A DNA stretch of 64,000 bases from NCBI GenBank assembly GCA_004802645.1, contig SRKS01000003.1, positions 1,488,001 through 1,552,000 on the forward strand. Direction: 5' to 3'. This document shows positions 11,669 to 22,132 of this stretch, piece by piece. A program made the translations under genes and the position numbers. The notes below the pieces were generated by a model, which saw only the letters and a program-made list of their open reading frames with translations, was not told where the DNA came from and ran no database searches. This DNA is from Amesomyces nigricolor (Eukaryota > Ascomycota > Sordariomycetes > Sordariales > Chaetomiaceae). Numbering within the stretch: the stretch's first letter is position 1; the number at the start of each line of letters is the position of its first letter.

Positions 11669-13018
11669 GCTGGGGGATGGGGTAGCCAAGTATGGGGATG
11701 AAATGCGAGGGTCTTTTCTTTTTTGTTATGACGGACTGCGACGACGATATCTCGGACGGGCTGGGCAGGGCCGTCTCTTCGTTGAGGAGGGCAGGGGACC
11801 ATCTACCTACCTATGCAGGAACGACGCCTATTTCGATCTCGACGATTCGAACATCATCACCACGATTCACGCGATAGACGAGGGATGGTTGTGGTGCAAC
11901 ACTGGGGCTAGACAGAGCAAAGAGAGTGTGGTTGTTAGTGAGGGAGCAAGGGCTGGGGAGGGGGCACAGAAGGGATAATGAGGGGGATCCGAAGGTGTGG
12001 TTAGGGCAAGACTGGGTGATGGATGGCATTGTCTGCTCTGGTTCCCTGGCCTACCACCTCAGCATTTTCTTTTCCATCCCGTTTTGTTTGCTTCGTTTCG
12101 GGTTGAGGGAGACAGGCCATTCAAGTGGGGTTCTCATTAAGGCGGGAGTAGGCGGTCTGGAAGGGCAGGCGGAGAGGCCGGTAGCGAGTTTCAGGGGAAA
12201 GAGGGTTGTTAGGGAGGTTGCAAGCGGAGAGCGAGCGGGGAGCAATATCGGGTCATGGAGTTCGGGGCTTTTCTTTTGTATTTGGTACTAATACACTTAT
12301 GTGCTGAATATTGGTTGGGCTGGTAGTGTTGTTGCGTGAGAGGGGGTGTATGGCCGGGAGTCTGGCTCGTTCAAGCGTTCGCTGAGAAGGTCAACTTCCA
12401 TGTGATTGCGGCTGTCTTCGGTTACATTACCTCAAAAGTGTAGATTATCAACTTCCATCCAGAGTCATGCTCCAAATGGTTGGGGGCAAAAGGGGCTCTT
12501 TTGCTGAAGGTGGTGTCAGGGAGTGTAACATACCAGTAAGATACGTCCCTGGTTTCACTGCTGCGCATTTCCCCTGATCTTTTCCATCAGCTGAAGAACA
12601 GCCAACTGCTTCGTCAAGCTTGACTTGGAGCCCTCAGAAAATACGATTGCAAGAAATCATCATCATTCACTATGAAACATATCGAGACAAGAGCACTGCT
12701 GTTGATCCTCTAGTTGTGAGATTTGACGCTTGTATCGCTGAAGTGATATCTTTTGTGGGCCTTACATCCACTGAAATGCCACTCCTCTTCACTGCCCCTC
12801 ATCCCAATTCCTCGCCGGGCTGAGTCAAACGGAGAAGAGCTCGCCGCCGTAGAAATTTTCTGGAGTAAAATAGTTGAGGTGGGAGTTGGCATCCCACAGT
12901 TTGGCATTGAAACGACATTCACGAATATTACTCCTAGACACCTCTGTTGAGGGAGAGATCCGACAACACATTCATCCACCAAACATCCTCCATCCTCCAT
13001 CAAAAGACACACGCAACC
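11669..13018. other. Intergenic region between the Rab and helicase genes
   Basis: Contains the 3' flank of the Rab gene and the promoter of the SLH1 gene. The leader just before 13019 is CA-rich. Open frames here have no recognisable domains and appear random. Confidence 0.45.
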
Positions 13019-16000
13019 ATGGCGGGGTCCTCATCTCCAGGAACCTGCTCCACCATCGCCGAATGGCGTGCCCAAGCAGAGGCCATGAAGGCCGCCGTGA
13101 CGCGGTTACAGCCTTCCCGCAAAGTTGAAAGCACAGACGGATCATCAGACTGGGACGACGACGACATCGACCAGGCGTACAAGCCCCGGGACGGGCCACG
13201 CGATGTGTGGGACTTCATTTCCGACGACGACCTAGATGACATCGACTTTGACAGTGGCGACTTATTTGACGGCGTCGACGGTGGCGAGACGTCCGGAGCT
13301 TTTGACGTCGCCTGGCTGTCAGCAAGATGTGCCGACATTTCATCACGGAAAGCCGGGCTCGCACCAGGAGCTCTCCAGGACCAGATCATGGAGATTCTGA
13401 GCGCCAGCCGGCCCGAGGGCGAACTGCAGTCGCTGCTGACGGATCTCGTTGGGTTTGATGACCTAGACTTTATCACCGACCTGGTCTCGCACAGATCCGA
13501 GATTGTCGCCTCCATGGCCTCGGAGAAGCTGCGGGACTCAGAGACGGGCGAGGCTCCGCGGTTATTGACCAAGGCCCAGCGGCAGGAGGCGCTCAGACGG
13601 AGAGATGCAGAGCACAAGGCCACGCCCCTGTCTGCTGCGCGCGCGAAGGAGGAGGAGTATCCGCACGTCTACAAGCGATACAACGCCGGCAACACCCTGA
13701 GCCACACCGGGGGCAAGTATGGTCTGCCAGAAGGCCACCAGCGGCTGGAGTTCGAGAAGTACGAAGAGTACGTGGTGCCGGCCGCGAAACCGGGCACGCT
13801 CTGGCCAGGCCAGAAGCTCATCAACATCTCCGACATGGACGGGCTGTGCAGGAACACCTTCCGGGGCTACAAGACGCTCAACCGCATGCAGAGCCTCGTG
13901 TACCCCGTCGCCTATAAGACGAGCGAGAACATGCTCATCTGCGCCCCGACGGGTGCCGGCAAAACAGACGCTGCCATGCTGACCATCCTTCACACCATCG
14001 GCCAGTACCTCACCCCAAGCCCTTTCGAGGACCACGTCACCACCGACTTTGCCGTACAGGCCGAGGACTTCAAGATCGTCTACGTCGCGCCCATGAAAGC
14101 GCTGGCCGCTGAGATTACGGAGAAACTCGGCAAGCGGCTCGCCTGGCTGGGCCTGCGGTGCAGGGAATACACGGGTGATATGCACCTGACCAAGTCTGAG
14201 ATCGTCCAGACACAGATCATCGTCACGACGCCTGAGAAGTGGGATGTCGTGACGAGGAAGGGCACCGGCGACACGGAGCTGGTGCAAAAGGTGCGGCTGC
14301 TGATCATCGACGAGGTGCACATGCTCCACGACGAGAGAGGTGCGGTGCTGGAGTCGCTGGTGGCTCGTACGCAGCGCCAGGTTGAGAGCACGCAGTCGCT
14401 GATTCGCATTGTTGGTCTCAGCGCTACGCTTCCGAATTATATTGATGTGGCGGACTTCTTGGCTGTCAACAAGAAGGCGGGTCTGTTCTATTTCGATGCG
14501 TCTTTCAGACCCGTTCCACTTGAGCAACATTTTATTGGTGTCAAGGGCAAGGCCAACAGCAAGCAGTCGCGGGAGAACCTCGACCAGGTGGCGTTCGAGA
14601 AGGTGCGGGAGATGCTGGAGCGGGACCACCAGGTGATGGTGTTCGTCCACTCGCGCAGAGACACCCAGGCCACAGCCAAGATGCTCTACGAAAAAGCCAC
14701 CGACCAGGCTTGCGTCGGCCTCTTCGATCCCACCCTCCACGAAAAGTACGAGGCGGCCATGAGAGACGTCAAGTCCTGCAAGGCTCGCGAAATCAGGGAG
14801 CTTGTGCCCAAGGGCCTGGGCATCCACCACGCCGGCATGGCGCGGTCCGACAGGAACCTCATGGAGCGGTTGTTTTCTGAGGGTGTGATCAAGGTTCTTT
14901 GCTGTACGGCCACGCTGGCCTGGGGTGTCAACTTGCCCGCTGCGGCGGTTGTCATCAAGGGCACGCAGGTGTACAGCGCGGCGGACGGCAAGTTCGTTGA
15001 CCTCGGCATCCTGGATGTGCTGCAGATTTTTGGTCGTGCTGGTCGTCCGCAGTTTGAGGACGTCGGTATTGGCATGATTTGTACCACGCACGACAAGCTC
15101 GCGCACTACCTCACGGCTGTGACGGATCAGCTGCCTATCGAGTCCAGGTTCTCGGCCAAGCTTGTGGACAATTTGAACGCTGAGATTGCTTTGGGCACGG
15201 TCAACTCGATCAATGATGCTGTCAAGTGGATTGGTTATTCGTACCTCTTTGTGCGCATGAAGAGGAACCCGATGGCCTACGGTATTGACTGGACGGAGTT
15301 TGACAATGACCGGATGTTGGTGCAGCGTCGTCGCAAGTTGGCGATACAGGCAGCGCGGACGCTCCAGCAAAGCCAGATGATCATCTTTAACGAACCTACT
15401 GAGGAGCTCCGTAGCAAGGATATCGGCAGGATTGCCAGCCAGTACTACATCCAACACACCAGTATCCAGATCTTCAACTCAATGATGAAGCTCGATGCCA
15501 CGGAGAAGGATATCCTGGCGATGATTGCCATGAGCGGCGAATTCGACAACATCCAGTCTCGGAACAATGAAGCGGACGACCTGACCGCTATGAGGCAGAA
15601 TACACATTTTGTCCCGTACAAGGTCGATGGCGGCATTGACCAGGCCCACACCAAGACCAACATTCTTCTCCAGGCCTACATCTCCAGGGGTCAGCCAGAT
15701 GACTTTGCCCTGACCAACGACCTGAACTATGTTGCCCAACAGGCTGGGCGTATTTGCAGGGCTCTGTTCATGATCGCGCTGAATCGGAGATGGGGCTGGC
15801 AGTGCGAAGTCCTCTTGTCTCTGGCCAAGTCGATCGAGAAGCGCCAGTGGGCTTTCCAGCACCCGTTCCACCAGTTTGATCTCCCGAAGCCGGTCCTCAA
15901 CAACCTGGACGCAAAAGAGTCCCTCGGCATTGAGTCCATGAGGGAGATGGAGCCTGCCGAGATTGGGAACTTGGTCAACAACTTCCGGATGGGCAGCAAG

Positions 16001-19000
16001 ATCTCAAAGCTCCTCGACAACTTCCCGACGTTGAGCGTTGAGGCTGAAATTGCGCCCCTGAACCGCGACGTCCTCAGGATCAAGCTCTATGTGACGCCTG
16101 ATTTCAGATGGAACGACTTTCTCCACGGGAAATCCGAGTCGTACTACATCTGGGTCGAGAACTCCGACACAGCCGAGATCTACCACCACGAGTACTTCAT
16201 TCTTAACAGGAGGAAGCTCCATGACGATCACGAGCTGAACTTCACAATCCCCCTTTCCGACCCCCTTCCGAATCAGATCTACGTCAAGGCTGTCTCCGAC
16301 CGCTGGCTGGGCGCCGAGACAGTGACCGCCGTCTCGTTCCAGCACCTCATCCGCCCAGACACCGAGAGCGTGTACACCGACCTCCTGAACCTACAGCCGC
16401 TGCCCATCACGGCGCTCAAGAACCAGGCCCTGGAGGAAATCTATGCCCAGCGCTTCCAATTCTTCAACCCGATGCAGACCCAGCTCTTCCACACGCTCTA
16501 CCACCGCCCCGCCAACGTCCTCCTCGGCTCACCAACAGGGAGTGGCAAGACGGTAGCCGCTGAGCTGGCCATGTGGTGGGCATTCCGCGAGCGGCCCGGC
16601 TCCAAGGTGGTGTACATCGCGCCCATGAAGGCACTCGTTCGCGAGCGAGTCAAGGACTGGGGCGTACGACTCGCTAGACCGCTCGGCCTGAAGCTCGTCG
16701 AGCTGACGGGCGACAACACGCCCGACACCAGGACCATCCAGGACGCCGATATCATCATCACAACGCCTGAGAAGTGGGATGGTATCTCGCGTAGTTGGCA
16801 GACCAGAGGCTATGTTCGCAAGGTCAGTCTTGTCATTATTGACGAGATTCATCTGCTGGCTGGTGACCGCGGTCCGATTCTGGAGATTATTGTCTCGCGT
16901 ATGAACTACATTGCTTCGTCGACCAAGAACGCGGTGCGTCTGCTGGGTATGTCGACGGCGTGTGCCAACGCGACGGATCTAGGGAATTGGTTGGGGGTTA
17001 AGGATGAGGGGCTGTTCAACTTCCGGCATTCGGTGCGTCCCGTGCCTCTGGAGTTGTACATCGACGGCTTCCCTGAGGTCAGGGGGTTCTGCCCCCTGAT
17101 GCAGTCCATGAATCGGCCGACGTTTTTGGCCGTGCTGAATCACAGCCCGGAGAAGCCCGTCATTGTGTTCGTCCCATCTCGTCGGCAGACGCGCTTGACG
17201 GCCAAGGATCTGATCAATCTCTGCGGTATGGAGGACAACCCGAGGCGGTTCCTCAACATGGACGAGGATGACCTCCAGCTCAACCTCTCGCGAGTCAAGG
17301 ACGAGGCGCTCAAGGAAGCCATCAGCTTCGGCATTGGTCTGCATCATGCGGGTCTGGTTGAGTCGGATCGGCAGCTGGCTGAGGAGCTGTTCCTGAACAA
17401 CAAGATCCAGATCCTCATCGCCACCAGTACTCTTGCCTGGGGTGTTAACTTGCCCGCCCATCTCGTCGTCGTCAAGGGCACGCAGTACTACGACGCCAAG
17501 ATTGAGGCATACAAGGACATGGACTTGACGGATGTGCTGCAGATGCTGGGTCGTGCTGGTCGTCCGCAGTTCGACAACTCGGGTGTGGCTCGCATCTTTA
17601 CGCAGGAGTCGAAGAAGGACTTTTACAAGCACTTCTTGCATACCGGATTCCCGGTCGAGTCCTCGCTGCACACTGTGCTGGACAACCATTTGTGCGCTGA
17701 GATCTGTGCCGAGACGATCATCACGAAGCAGGACGCCTTGGACTACCTGACGTGGACCTTCTTCTTCCGCCGTCTGCACAAGAACCCGTCGTACTACGGC
17801 CTCGAGATCTCCGCCGAAGAGCACAACTCGACTGCCGCACAGCAGCTCGCCAACGAGTTCATGATCTCCATGGTCGACGCCTCCCTCAAGGAGCTCATCG
17901 ACTCGAAATGCGTTGAGGTATTCCCCAACGGCGACGTCGACCCGACGCCCCTAGGCAAGATCATGTCCTACTACTACCTCTCGCACAAGACCATCCGCCA
18001 GCTCGTTCGCAAAGCCAAGCCCCAAGCCTCCTTCCTCGACGCCCTCTCCTGGATGTGCCTCGCCACCGAGTATGACGAGCTCCCAGTCCGTCACAACGAA
18101 GACCTGATCAACGCCGAACTCTCCCGCAACCTCACCTTCCCCGGCACCGCCTTCGGTCTGCCCATGTGGGACCCGCACGTCAAGTCCTTCCTCCTCCTCC
18201 AAGCGCACATGTCACGCATCACCCTCCCCATCACCGACTACGTCGGCGACCAAACCAGCGTCCTCGACCAAGCCATCCGCATCATCCAAGCCTCCATCGA
18301 CGTCATGGCCGAACTCGGCCACCTCAGCTCCATGCTCGAGTTCATCACCCTCCTGCAATCCATCAAATCCGCCCGCTGGCCCGACGAAAACCCTGCGGGC
18401 ATCCTGCCAGGCGTTGCCGACCAACCCAGCACTGACAAGAAACCAACCCCCCTCAAAGACATCGCCAAACTCACCGCCCCAAACAAAAACCCGCAACTCC
18501 TCAAACTCGCCCGCTCCCTCGCCGTCCCCCCCTCCCAAATCCCGCGCTTCACCAAAGCCGCCGCCGCCCTCCCCGACGTGGCAATCTCCCTCGAGGACCT
18601 CAAACCCGGCTCCCTAACCATCTCCCTGCGCCGCCTCAACCCTGTCACAGAACGCGAAGCGCGCATCTACGCCCCGCGCTTTCCCAAGCCGCAGACGGAG
18701 GGATGGTTTGTCATCGTCGCTGATCTCACGAAGGACGAGGTGCTGGGTGTGAAGAGGGTGGGTTGGAAGCCCGGGAGTAATAGGGGGAGAGGGGGGAGGA
18801 AGGCGGTGGTGGAGGTGGGGGAGAGGCCGGTGGCGAGGGCGGTGGTGAAGGTTCCGAATGATAATGATGGGGGTGAGGAGGGGAGGAAGGTGGATGTGCT
18901 GGTGTTGAGTGATGGGTATGTGGGGATGGAGTGGAGGATTGAGGGGGTGAGGATGCCGGGGCCGATGAAGGTGCCCGTGGGGTTGGTGGAGAAGAAGGGG

Positions 19001-19012
19001 GAGATGGCGTAG
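13019..19012 (+). CDS. SLH1: SLH1/ASCC3-type Ski2-like RNA helicase with two cassettes
   Basis: Large cytosolic helicase. In yeast Slh1 is the motor of the RQC-trigger (ASC-1) complex, which splits collided ribosomes. One uninterrupted exon of 1997 aa. The frame extends upstream to 12947, but ATG 13019 has a strong ACCATGG context. Cassette 1: Walker A APTGAGKT near residue 309, DEVH near 431, SATLPNY, and the helicase C motifs HHAG and GRAGRPQF, followed by a Sec63 domain. Cassette 2: SPTGSGKT near 1171, DEIH near 1275, then a second C domain and second Sec63 domain. The link VESTQS before SATLPNY favours ASCC3/Slh1 over the splicing helicase Brr2. The second cassette has STACAN at motif III. 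Basic Gly/Arg-rich sequence lies near the C-terminus, and the sense strand flips from C-rich to G-rich near 18700. Confidence 0.93.
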   Translation: MAGSSSPGTCSTIAEWRAQAEAMKAAVTRLQPSRKVESTDGSSDWDDDDIDQAYKPRDGPRDVWDFISDDDLDDIDFDSGDLFDGVDGGETSGAFDVAWLSARCADISSRKAGLAPGALQDQIMEILSASRPEGELQSLLTDLVGFDDLDFITDLVSHRSEIVASMASEKLRDSETGEAPRLLTKAQRQEALRRRDAEHKATPLSAARAKEEEYPHVYKRYNAGNTLSHTGGKYGLPEGHQRLEFEKYEEYVVPAAKPGTLWPGQKLINISDMDGLCRNTFRGYKTLNRMQSLVYPVAYKTSENMLICAPTGAGKTDAAMLTILHTIGQYLTPSPFEDHVTTDFAVQAEDFKIVYVAPMKALAAEITEKLGKRLAWLGLRCREYTGDMHLTKSEIVQTQIIVTTPEKWDVVTRKGTGDTELVQKVRLLIIDEVHMLHDERGAVLESLVARTQRQVESTQSLIRIVGLSATLPNYIDVADFLAVNKKAGLFYFDASFRPVPLEQHFIGVKGKANSKQSRENLDQVAFEKVREMLERDHQVMVFVHSRRDTQATAKMLYEKATDQACVGLFDPTLHEKYEAAMRDVKSCKAREIRELVPKGLGIHHAGMARSDRNLMERLFSEGVIKVLCCTATLAWGVNLPAAAVVIKGTQVYSAADGKFVDLGILDVLQIFGRAGRPQFEDVGIGMICTTHDKLAHYLTAVTDQLPIESRFSAKLVDNLNAEIALGTVNSINDAVKWIGYSYLFVRMKRNPMAYGIDWTEFDNDRMLVQRRRKLAIQAARTLQQSQMIIFNEPTEELRSKDIGRIASQYYIQHTSIQIFNSMMKLDATEKDILAMIAMSGEFDNIQSRNNEADDLTAMRQNTHFVPYKVDGGIDQAHTKTNILLQAYISRGQPDDFALTNDLNYVAQQAGRICRALFMIALNRRWGWQCEVLLSLAKSIEKRQWAFQHPFHQFDLPKPVLNNLDAKESLGIESMREMEPAEIGNLVNNFRMGSKISKLLDNFPTLSVEAEIAPLNRDVLRIKLYVTPDFRWNDFLHGKSESYYIWVENSDTAEIYHHEYFILNRRKLHDDHELNFTIPLSDPLPNQIYVKAVSDRWLGAETVTAVSFQHLIRPDTESVYTDLLNLQPLPITALKNQALEEIYAQRFQFFNPMQTQLFHTLYHRPANVLLGSPTGSGKTVAAELAMWWAFRERPGSKVVYIAPMKALVRERVKDWGVRLARPLGLKLVELTGDNTPDTRTIQDADIIITTPEKWDGISRSWQTRGYVRKVSLVIIDEIHLLAGDRGPILEIIVSRMNYIASSTKNAVRLLGMSTACANATDLGNWLGVKDEGLFNFRHSVRPVPLELYIDGFPEVRGFCPLMQSMNRPTFLAVLNHSPEKPVIVFVPSRRQTRLTAKDLINLCGMEDNPRRFLNMDEDDLQLNLSRVKDEALKEAISFGIGLHHAGLVESDRQLAEELFLNNKIQILIATSTLAWGVNLPAHLVVVKGTQYYDAKIEAYKDMDLTDVLQMLGRAGRPQFDNSGVARIFTQESKKDFYKHFLHTGFPVESSLHTVLDNHLCAEICAETIITKQDALDYLTWTFFFRRLHKNPSYYGLEISAEEHNSTAAQQLANEFMISMVDASLKELIDSKCVEVFPNGDVDPTPLGKIMSYYYLSHKTIRQLVRKAKPQASFLDALSWMCLATEYDELPVRHNEDLINAELSRNLTFPGTAFGLPMWDPHVKSFLLLQAHMSRITLPITDYVGDQTSVLDQAIRIIQASIDVMAELGHLSSMLEFITLLQSIKSARWPDENPAGILPGVADQPSTDKKPTPLKDIAKLTAPNKNPQLLKLARSLAVPPSQIPRFTKAAAALPDVAISLEDLKPGSLTISLRRLNPVTEREARIYAPRFPKPQTEGWFVIVADLTKDEVLGVKRVGWKPGSNRGRGGRKAVVEVGERPVARAVVKVPNDNDGGEEGRKVDVLVLSDGYVGMEWRIEGVRMPGPMKVPVGLVEKKGEMA

Positions 19013-19661
19013 GGAGGGGAGGTGTGGTGATGATGAAGGCGTGGTATTGTTGGGTGAAGTCACACGAGGCTGATGGGAGCACGATAATCATGCTTGAGAG
19101 CAATTGAACAATTTATTTTCAAACTCAGTCAGCCTTCACTGTCTGTCCTGTCTGCAGTCTATTCGTGCCAAATTATGTCCTTTCCATCGTAATCTCGTTC
19201 TGAAGACCGATTAGACTTCTCTACTGGCCATGATATTGCCTACCACAACCCCCACCAAGCCCTCCAGGCTGGGGCCTATGGCCCCTGGCCTTATGTAGTT
19301 CCCACGACTCAAGCTAACCCAAGCCACTTTTCAATGGAACATGGGAGATCCAGTCGTAACTTTGGGTAGTAGCCCCACCCCTTTCCCCTGTGAGAATAAT
19401 ATAAGGCACTTCGCGACCCTCAGAAGAATTCTCGACGAAACCCAAAATCCGACTTGAGGTTCGGGCTGTCGGCAAGTCGTCGATTTCAAGGCGCCTGTCG
19501 TTGCCTTTCGGATTCTCAAAAACCGCCAAAGAATGCCCAAAAACACACGGTCATCCTAGCACCAGCATACTGACTGAGCAATCCCCGAGTCCCAAAAACC
19601 ACCCACCCCATAACCTTCCCGGCCCTTGATCATAATAGAATCCAAATGCATCGGTGCCACT
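19013..19661. other. Convergent 3' intergenic region
   Basis: Separates the converging SLH1 (+) and G-patch (-) genes. No gene is supported. The segment 19560-19680 is very C-rich. Confidence 0.45.
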
Positions 19662-20450
19662 TCACCCCCCACCCCCAACCCCAAGATACCTCTCCACCCT
19701 CCCATCCCCCATCAGTTCCTCCCTAATCCTCTCCGCCCTCCTCTTCTCTTCCTTGACCAACTTTCTCACCTTCCCCGCATCCAACAACCTCTCCCTCTTC
19801 ACCACCCCTCCACCTTTCCCCTTTATCCCCTTAGGAACAACAACCCCAACCCCCAACCTATCATCCTTCACCTTTGTCTTAATCGGGTACTGCATTCCCT
19901 GCTGTGCCGCGCCCAAGCCCTTGCGAGAGTCTGGGTCCCACCCGTGAGAGGAGAGGTAGGCCAGGCCCATGCGGGAGCGGTCGAGGGATGAGGGCGGTGG
20001 AGAGTAGGGGAGGGAGAGCTGGTGGGCGAGGGATTGGGAGTGGATGAGGGGGGTGGGGGTGAGGGGGAGGGAGCAGAGGGGGCAGATTTTAGGGGATTCG
20101 TCAATTTGGGGTTGGGGGCCTTGGAAATCTGGGGGGGTGGTGGTGGTGGTGGTGGTTGTTGTTGTTGATGAGGGTGGTGCGGAGTGGGAGCGGGCGGTGG
20201 TGGTGTCTTTGGGCAAGACCAGGCTGAGGTAGATGTCGGAGACGTTTTGTTGGGGTTTGGGAGTGGGTGTGTCGTCGACAGATTTGAGTTGGTCGCCGGA
20301 AGATGCTGCCACGAAGGCTATGGGTTGTCTGTGAAGCCCAGCTCCGAAGGGGCGTTGGTGTTGAAGTGGGATGTCATCGTAGTCGTCGTCCTCGTCGGCG
20401 TTGTCGGGTGGTGGTTTTTTTTGTCTTGCTATTTCCTTCGTTCTTTCCAT
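19662..20450 (-). CDS. G-patch domain protein (GPANK1-like)
   Basis: A 262-aa protein in one exon. The recognisable part is a G-patch at about residues 160-205: GLAYLSSHGWDPDSRKGLG followed by a QYPIKTKVKDDRLGVG segment, the arrangement seen in GPANK1-like proteins. G-patch modules bind RNA and often activate DEAH helicases; no partner can be read here. Before it comes a possible Cys pair (CPLC), an acidic N-terminal stretch (DEDDDYDD) and a ten-threonine tract. After the G-patch there is a Lys/Arg-rich helix (about residues 220-250) and a glycine-rich end. It is divergently arranged with the dehydrogenase gene 398 nt away. The start ATG is the first in frame. Confidence 0.72.
   Translation of the reverse strand: MERTKEIARQKKPPPDNADEDDDYDDIPLQHQRPFGAGLHRQPIAFVAASSGDQLKSVDDTPTPKPQQNVSDIYLSLVLPKDTTTARSHSAPPSSTTTTTTTTTTPPDFQGPQPQIDESPKICPLCSLPLTPTPLIHSQSLAHQLSLPYSPPPSSLDRSRMGLAYLSSHGWDPDSRKGLGAAQQGMQYPIKTKVKDDRLGVGVVVPKGIKGKGGGVVKRERLLDAGKVRKLVKEEKRRAERIREELMGDGRVERYLGVGGGG
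20130..20170 (-). repeat. Trinucleotide run encoding polythreonine
   Basis: GGT triplets followed by GTT triplets on the + strand read as ACC and AAC/ACA on the coding strand. They form the threonine tract of the G-patch protein. Likely length-variable. Confidence 0.8.
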
Positions 20451-20848
20451 TTTTTTTTCCTTGAAAAAGAAGGCTTATGTTTGGTGATATTTTGGACGAC
20501 GGATTTTGAGAAGCTAGAGGTGTTGATGAGAAAGATGGAGGTTGCCTTGATGGATGCCTGGGTCGTGTTAGTGGCAACCAATGAAGCTTTCTGCTCAACG
20601 GCTGCTGGAGCGCACCCCTGTCCACGCTAAAAGTCTTGGACCCACCTTCAATCAGGGGTTCACAGCGCCGACGTCAGCGCCTGCCTCCCGCGTCCAAATT
20701 TCATCCATCTCAAGCTCGTGTTCGAGCCTCCCATCAACAAAGTCACCACCCAGAAATGACCCGATAACACCACTACCATTCCCTCAACACTACACTCTCT
20801 TTCATCCTCACCAACCGCCATTGAACGACCTCCCTCTCTCCCGTCACA
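20451..20848. promoter_or_regulatory. Divergent promoter of the G-patch and SDR genes
   Basis: A 398-nt region between two divergent starts. CT- and CA-rich leader sequence precedes the dehydrogenase ATG. No specific factor site was recognised. Confidence 0.5.
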
Positions 20849-22132
20849 ATGCCCCTTGATTTCATAGCCCACACCTTCGTCTCCGGCCTCCCCCCGTGGT
20901 TCCCCAACCCGTGGCTCCTCGCCAAAGCCTCCACTGCAATCGGCAGCGTAGCCCTCACAAAATGGTACGCGTCGGGCCGCTCCAACCCCTCGGAGCGCAA
21001 CATGCACGGGCGCGTCGTCCTCATGACAGGCGGCACCTCCGGGATCGGCGCCGCGACCGCCCTCGAACTCGCCCAGCGCGGCGCCCAGCTCGTCCTCCTC
21101 ACGCGCCAACCCGCGACCGACCCCTTTTTAGTCGAATATATCGACGACCTGCGCCAGCGCACGGGGAATCACATGGTGTATGCTGAGCAGGTGGATCTGG
21201 CGGATTTGTACAGCGTGCGACAGTTCGCGACACGGTGGATTGATAACTCGCCGCCGCGGCGGCTGGATATGGTGGTGTTGTGCGGGGCGGCGCTGTCGCC
21301 GCCTGGCGGGAGGAGGCTGCAGACGGATGAGGGGGTGGAAATGATGTGGATGGTGAATTTTCTGGCGAATTTTCATTTGTTGGGGATATTGAGCCCCGCG
21401 ATCCGCGCGCAGCCGTTTGATCGGGATGTGCGGATTGTGATTCCGACGTGTTCGAGCTACATTGCGTCGCCGCGGCTGGATGTGGAGGTGGAGGAGGTGG
21501 CGAAGGGGGGGCTGGATGAGAAGTGGACGCCGGCGAGGGCGTATGCGAGGAGCAAGTTTGCGCTGATGGTGTTTGCGAAGGCGTATCAGAAGCATTTGGA
21601 TGCGTATAAGCGGCCGGATGAGCTGCCCATGACCGCGAGGGTGGTGCTGGTGGATCCGGGGCTGGCGCGCACGCCGGGCATGAGGAGATGGCTTACGAGG
21701 GGATCGATGTGGGGGTTGTTGCTGTATCTGGTGTTTTACATGTTTGCGTGGGTGCTTTTGAAGAGCCCGGACATGGCGGCGCAGTCACTGCTCTATGCAA
21801 TGATGGAGGGGAGTCTTGTGCGGGGACCTGGTGGGAAGTTGATCAAGGAGTGTATGGAAGTGGACTGCGCAAGGAAGGATGTGGACGACGAGGCGATAGC
21901 CAAGAAGTTGTGGGAGTCAAGCGACAAGCTGATTGAGCGGGTTGAAAAGGAGCAGGCGGCCAAGCGGGCCATTGCGAAGAAGGAGCAGGAGAAGAAGGCG
22001 GAGGATGCGAAAAACGCGGCCCGGGTCGAAGAGATCGAGGCGCTCATTGGGGCCATTAAGAAGGGAAAAGAGAAGGAGCCACAGAAGAAGGACGGGAAGA
22101 AGGCAAAGACGACAGGGAACAACACCAAGTAG
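20849..22132 (+). CDS. Membrane-associated short-chain dehydrogenase/reductase
   Basis: A 427-aa NAD(P)-dependent oxidoreductase of the SDR superfamily, single exon. Visible motifs are the Rossmann TGGTSGIG (about residues 59-66), a D-L acidic pair near the adenine pocket (VDLADL), an N-F-L-A-N segment, the catalytic-serine strand IPTCSSY, and the active-site pair YARSK. After VDPG there is a hydrophobic segment (LLLYLVFYMFAWVLL, about 290-305) that likely anchors it in a membrane. The last 80 residues form a highly charged Lys/Glu/Ala coiled coil. The layout recalls yeast Env9-like SDRs of lipid droplets, but the substrate cannot be assigned. The sense strand is C-rich to about 21175 and G-rich afterwards. 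Confidence 0.85.
   Translation: MPLDFIAHTFVSGLPPWFPNPWLLAKASTAIGSVALTKWYASGRSNPSERNMHGRVVLMTGGTSGIGAATALELAQRGAQLVLLTRQPATDPFLVEYIDDLRQRTGNHMVYAEQVDLADLYSVRQFATRWIDNSPPRRLDMVVLCGAALSPPGGRRLQTDEGVEMMWMVNFLANFHLLGILSPAIRAQPFDRDVRIVIPTCSSYIASPRLDVEVEEVAKGGLDEKWTPARAYARSKFALMVFAKAYQKHLDAYKRPDELPMTARVVLVDPGLARTPGMRRWLTRGSMWGLLLYLVFYMFAWVLLKSPDMAAQSLLYAMMEGSLVRGPGGKLIKECMEVDCARKDVDDEAIAKKLWESSDKLIERVEKEQAAKRAIAKKEQEKKAEDAKNAARVEEIEALIGAIKKGKEKEPQKKDGKKAKTTGNNTK

Noticed and set aside
13562..15457. 631-codon open frame on the - strand inside the SLH1 gene
   Set aside because: It is the antisense shadow of a GC-rich helicase exon. The + strand frame carries all helicase motifs and the antisense protein shows none.
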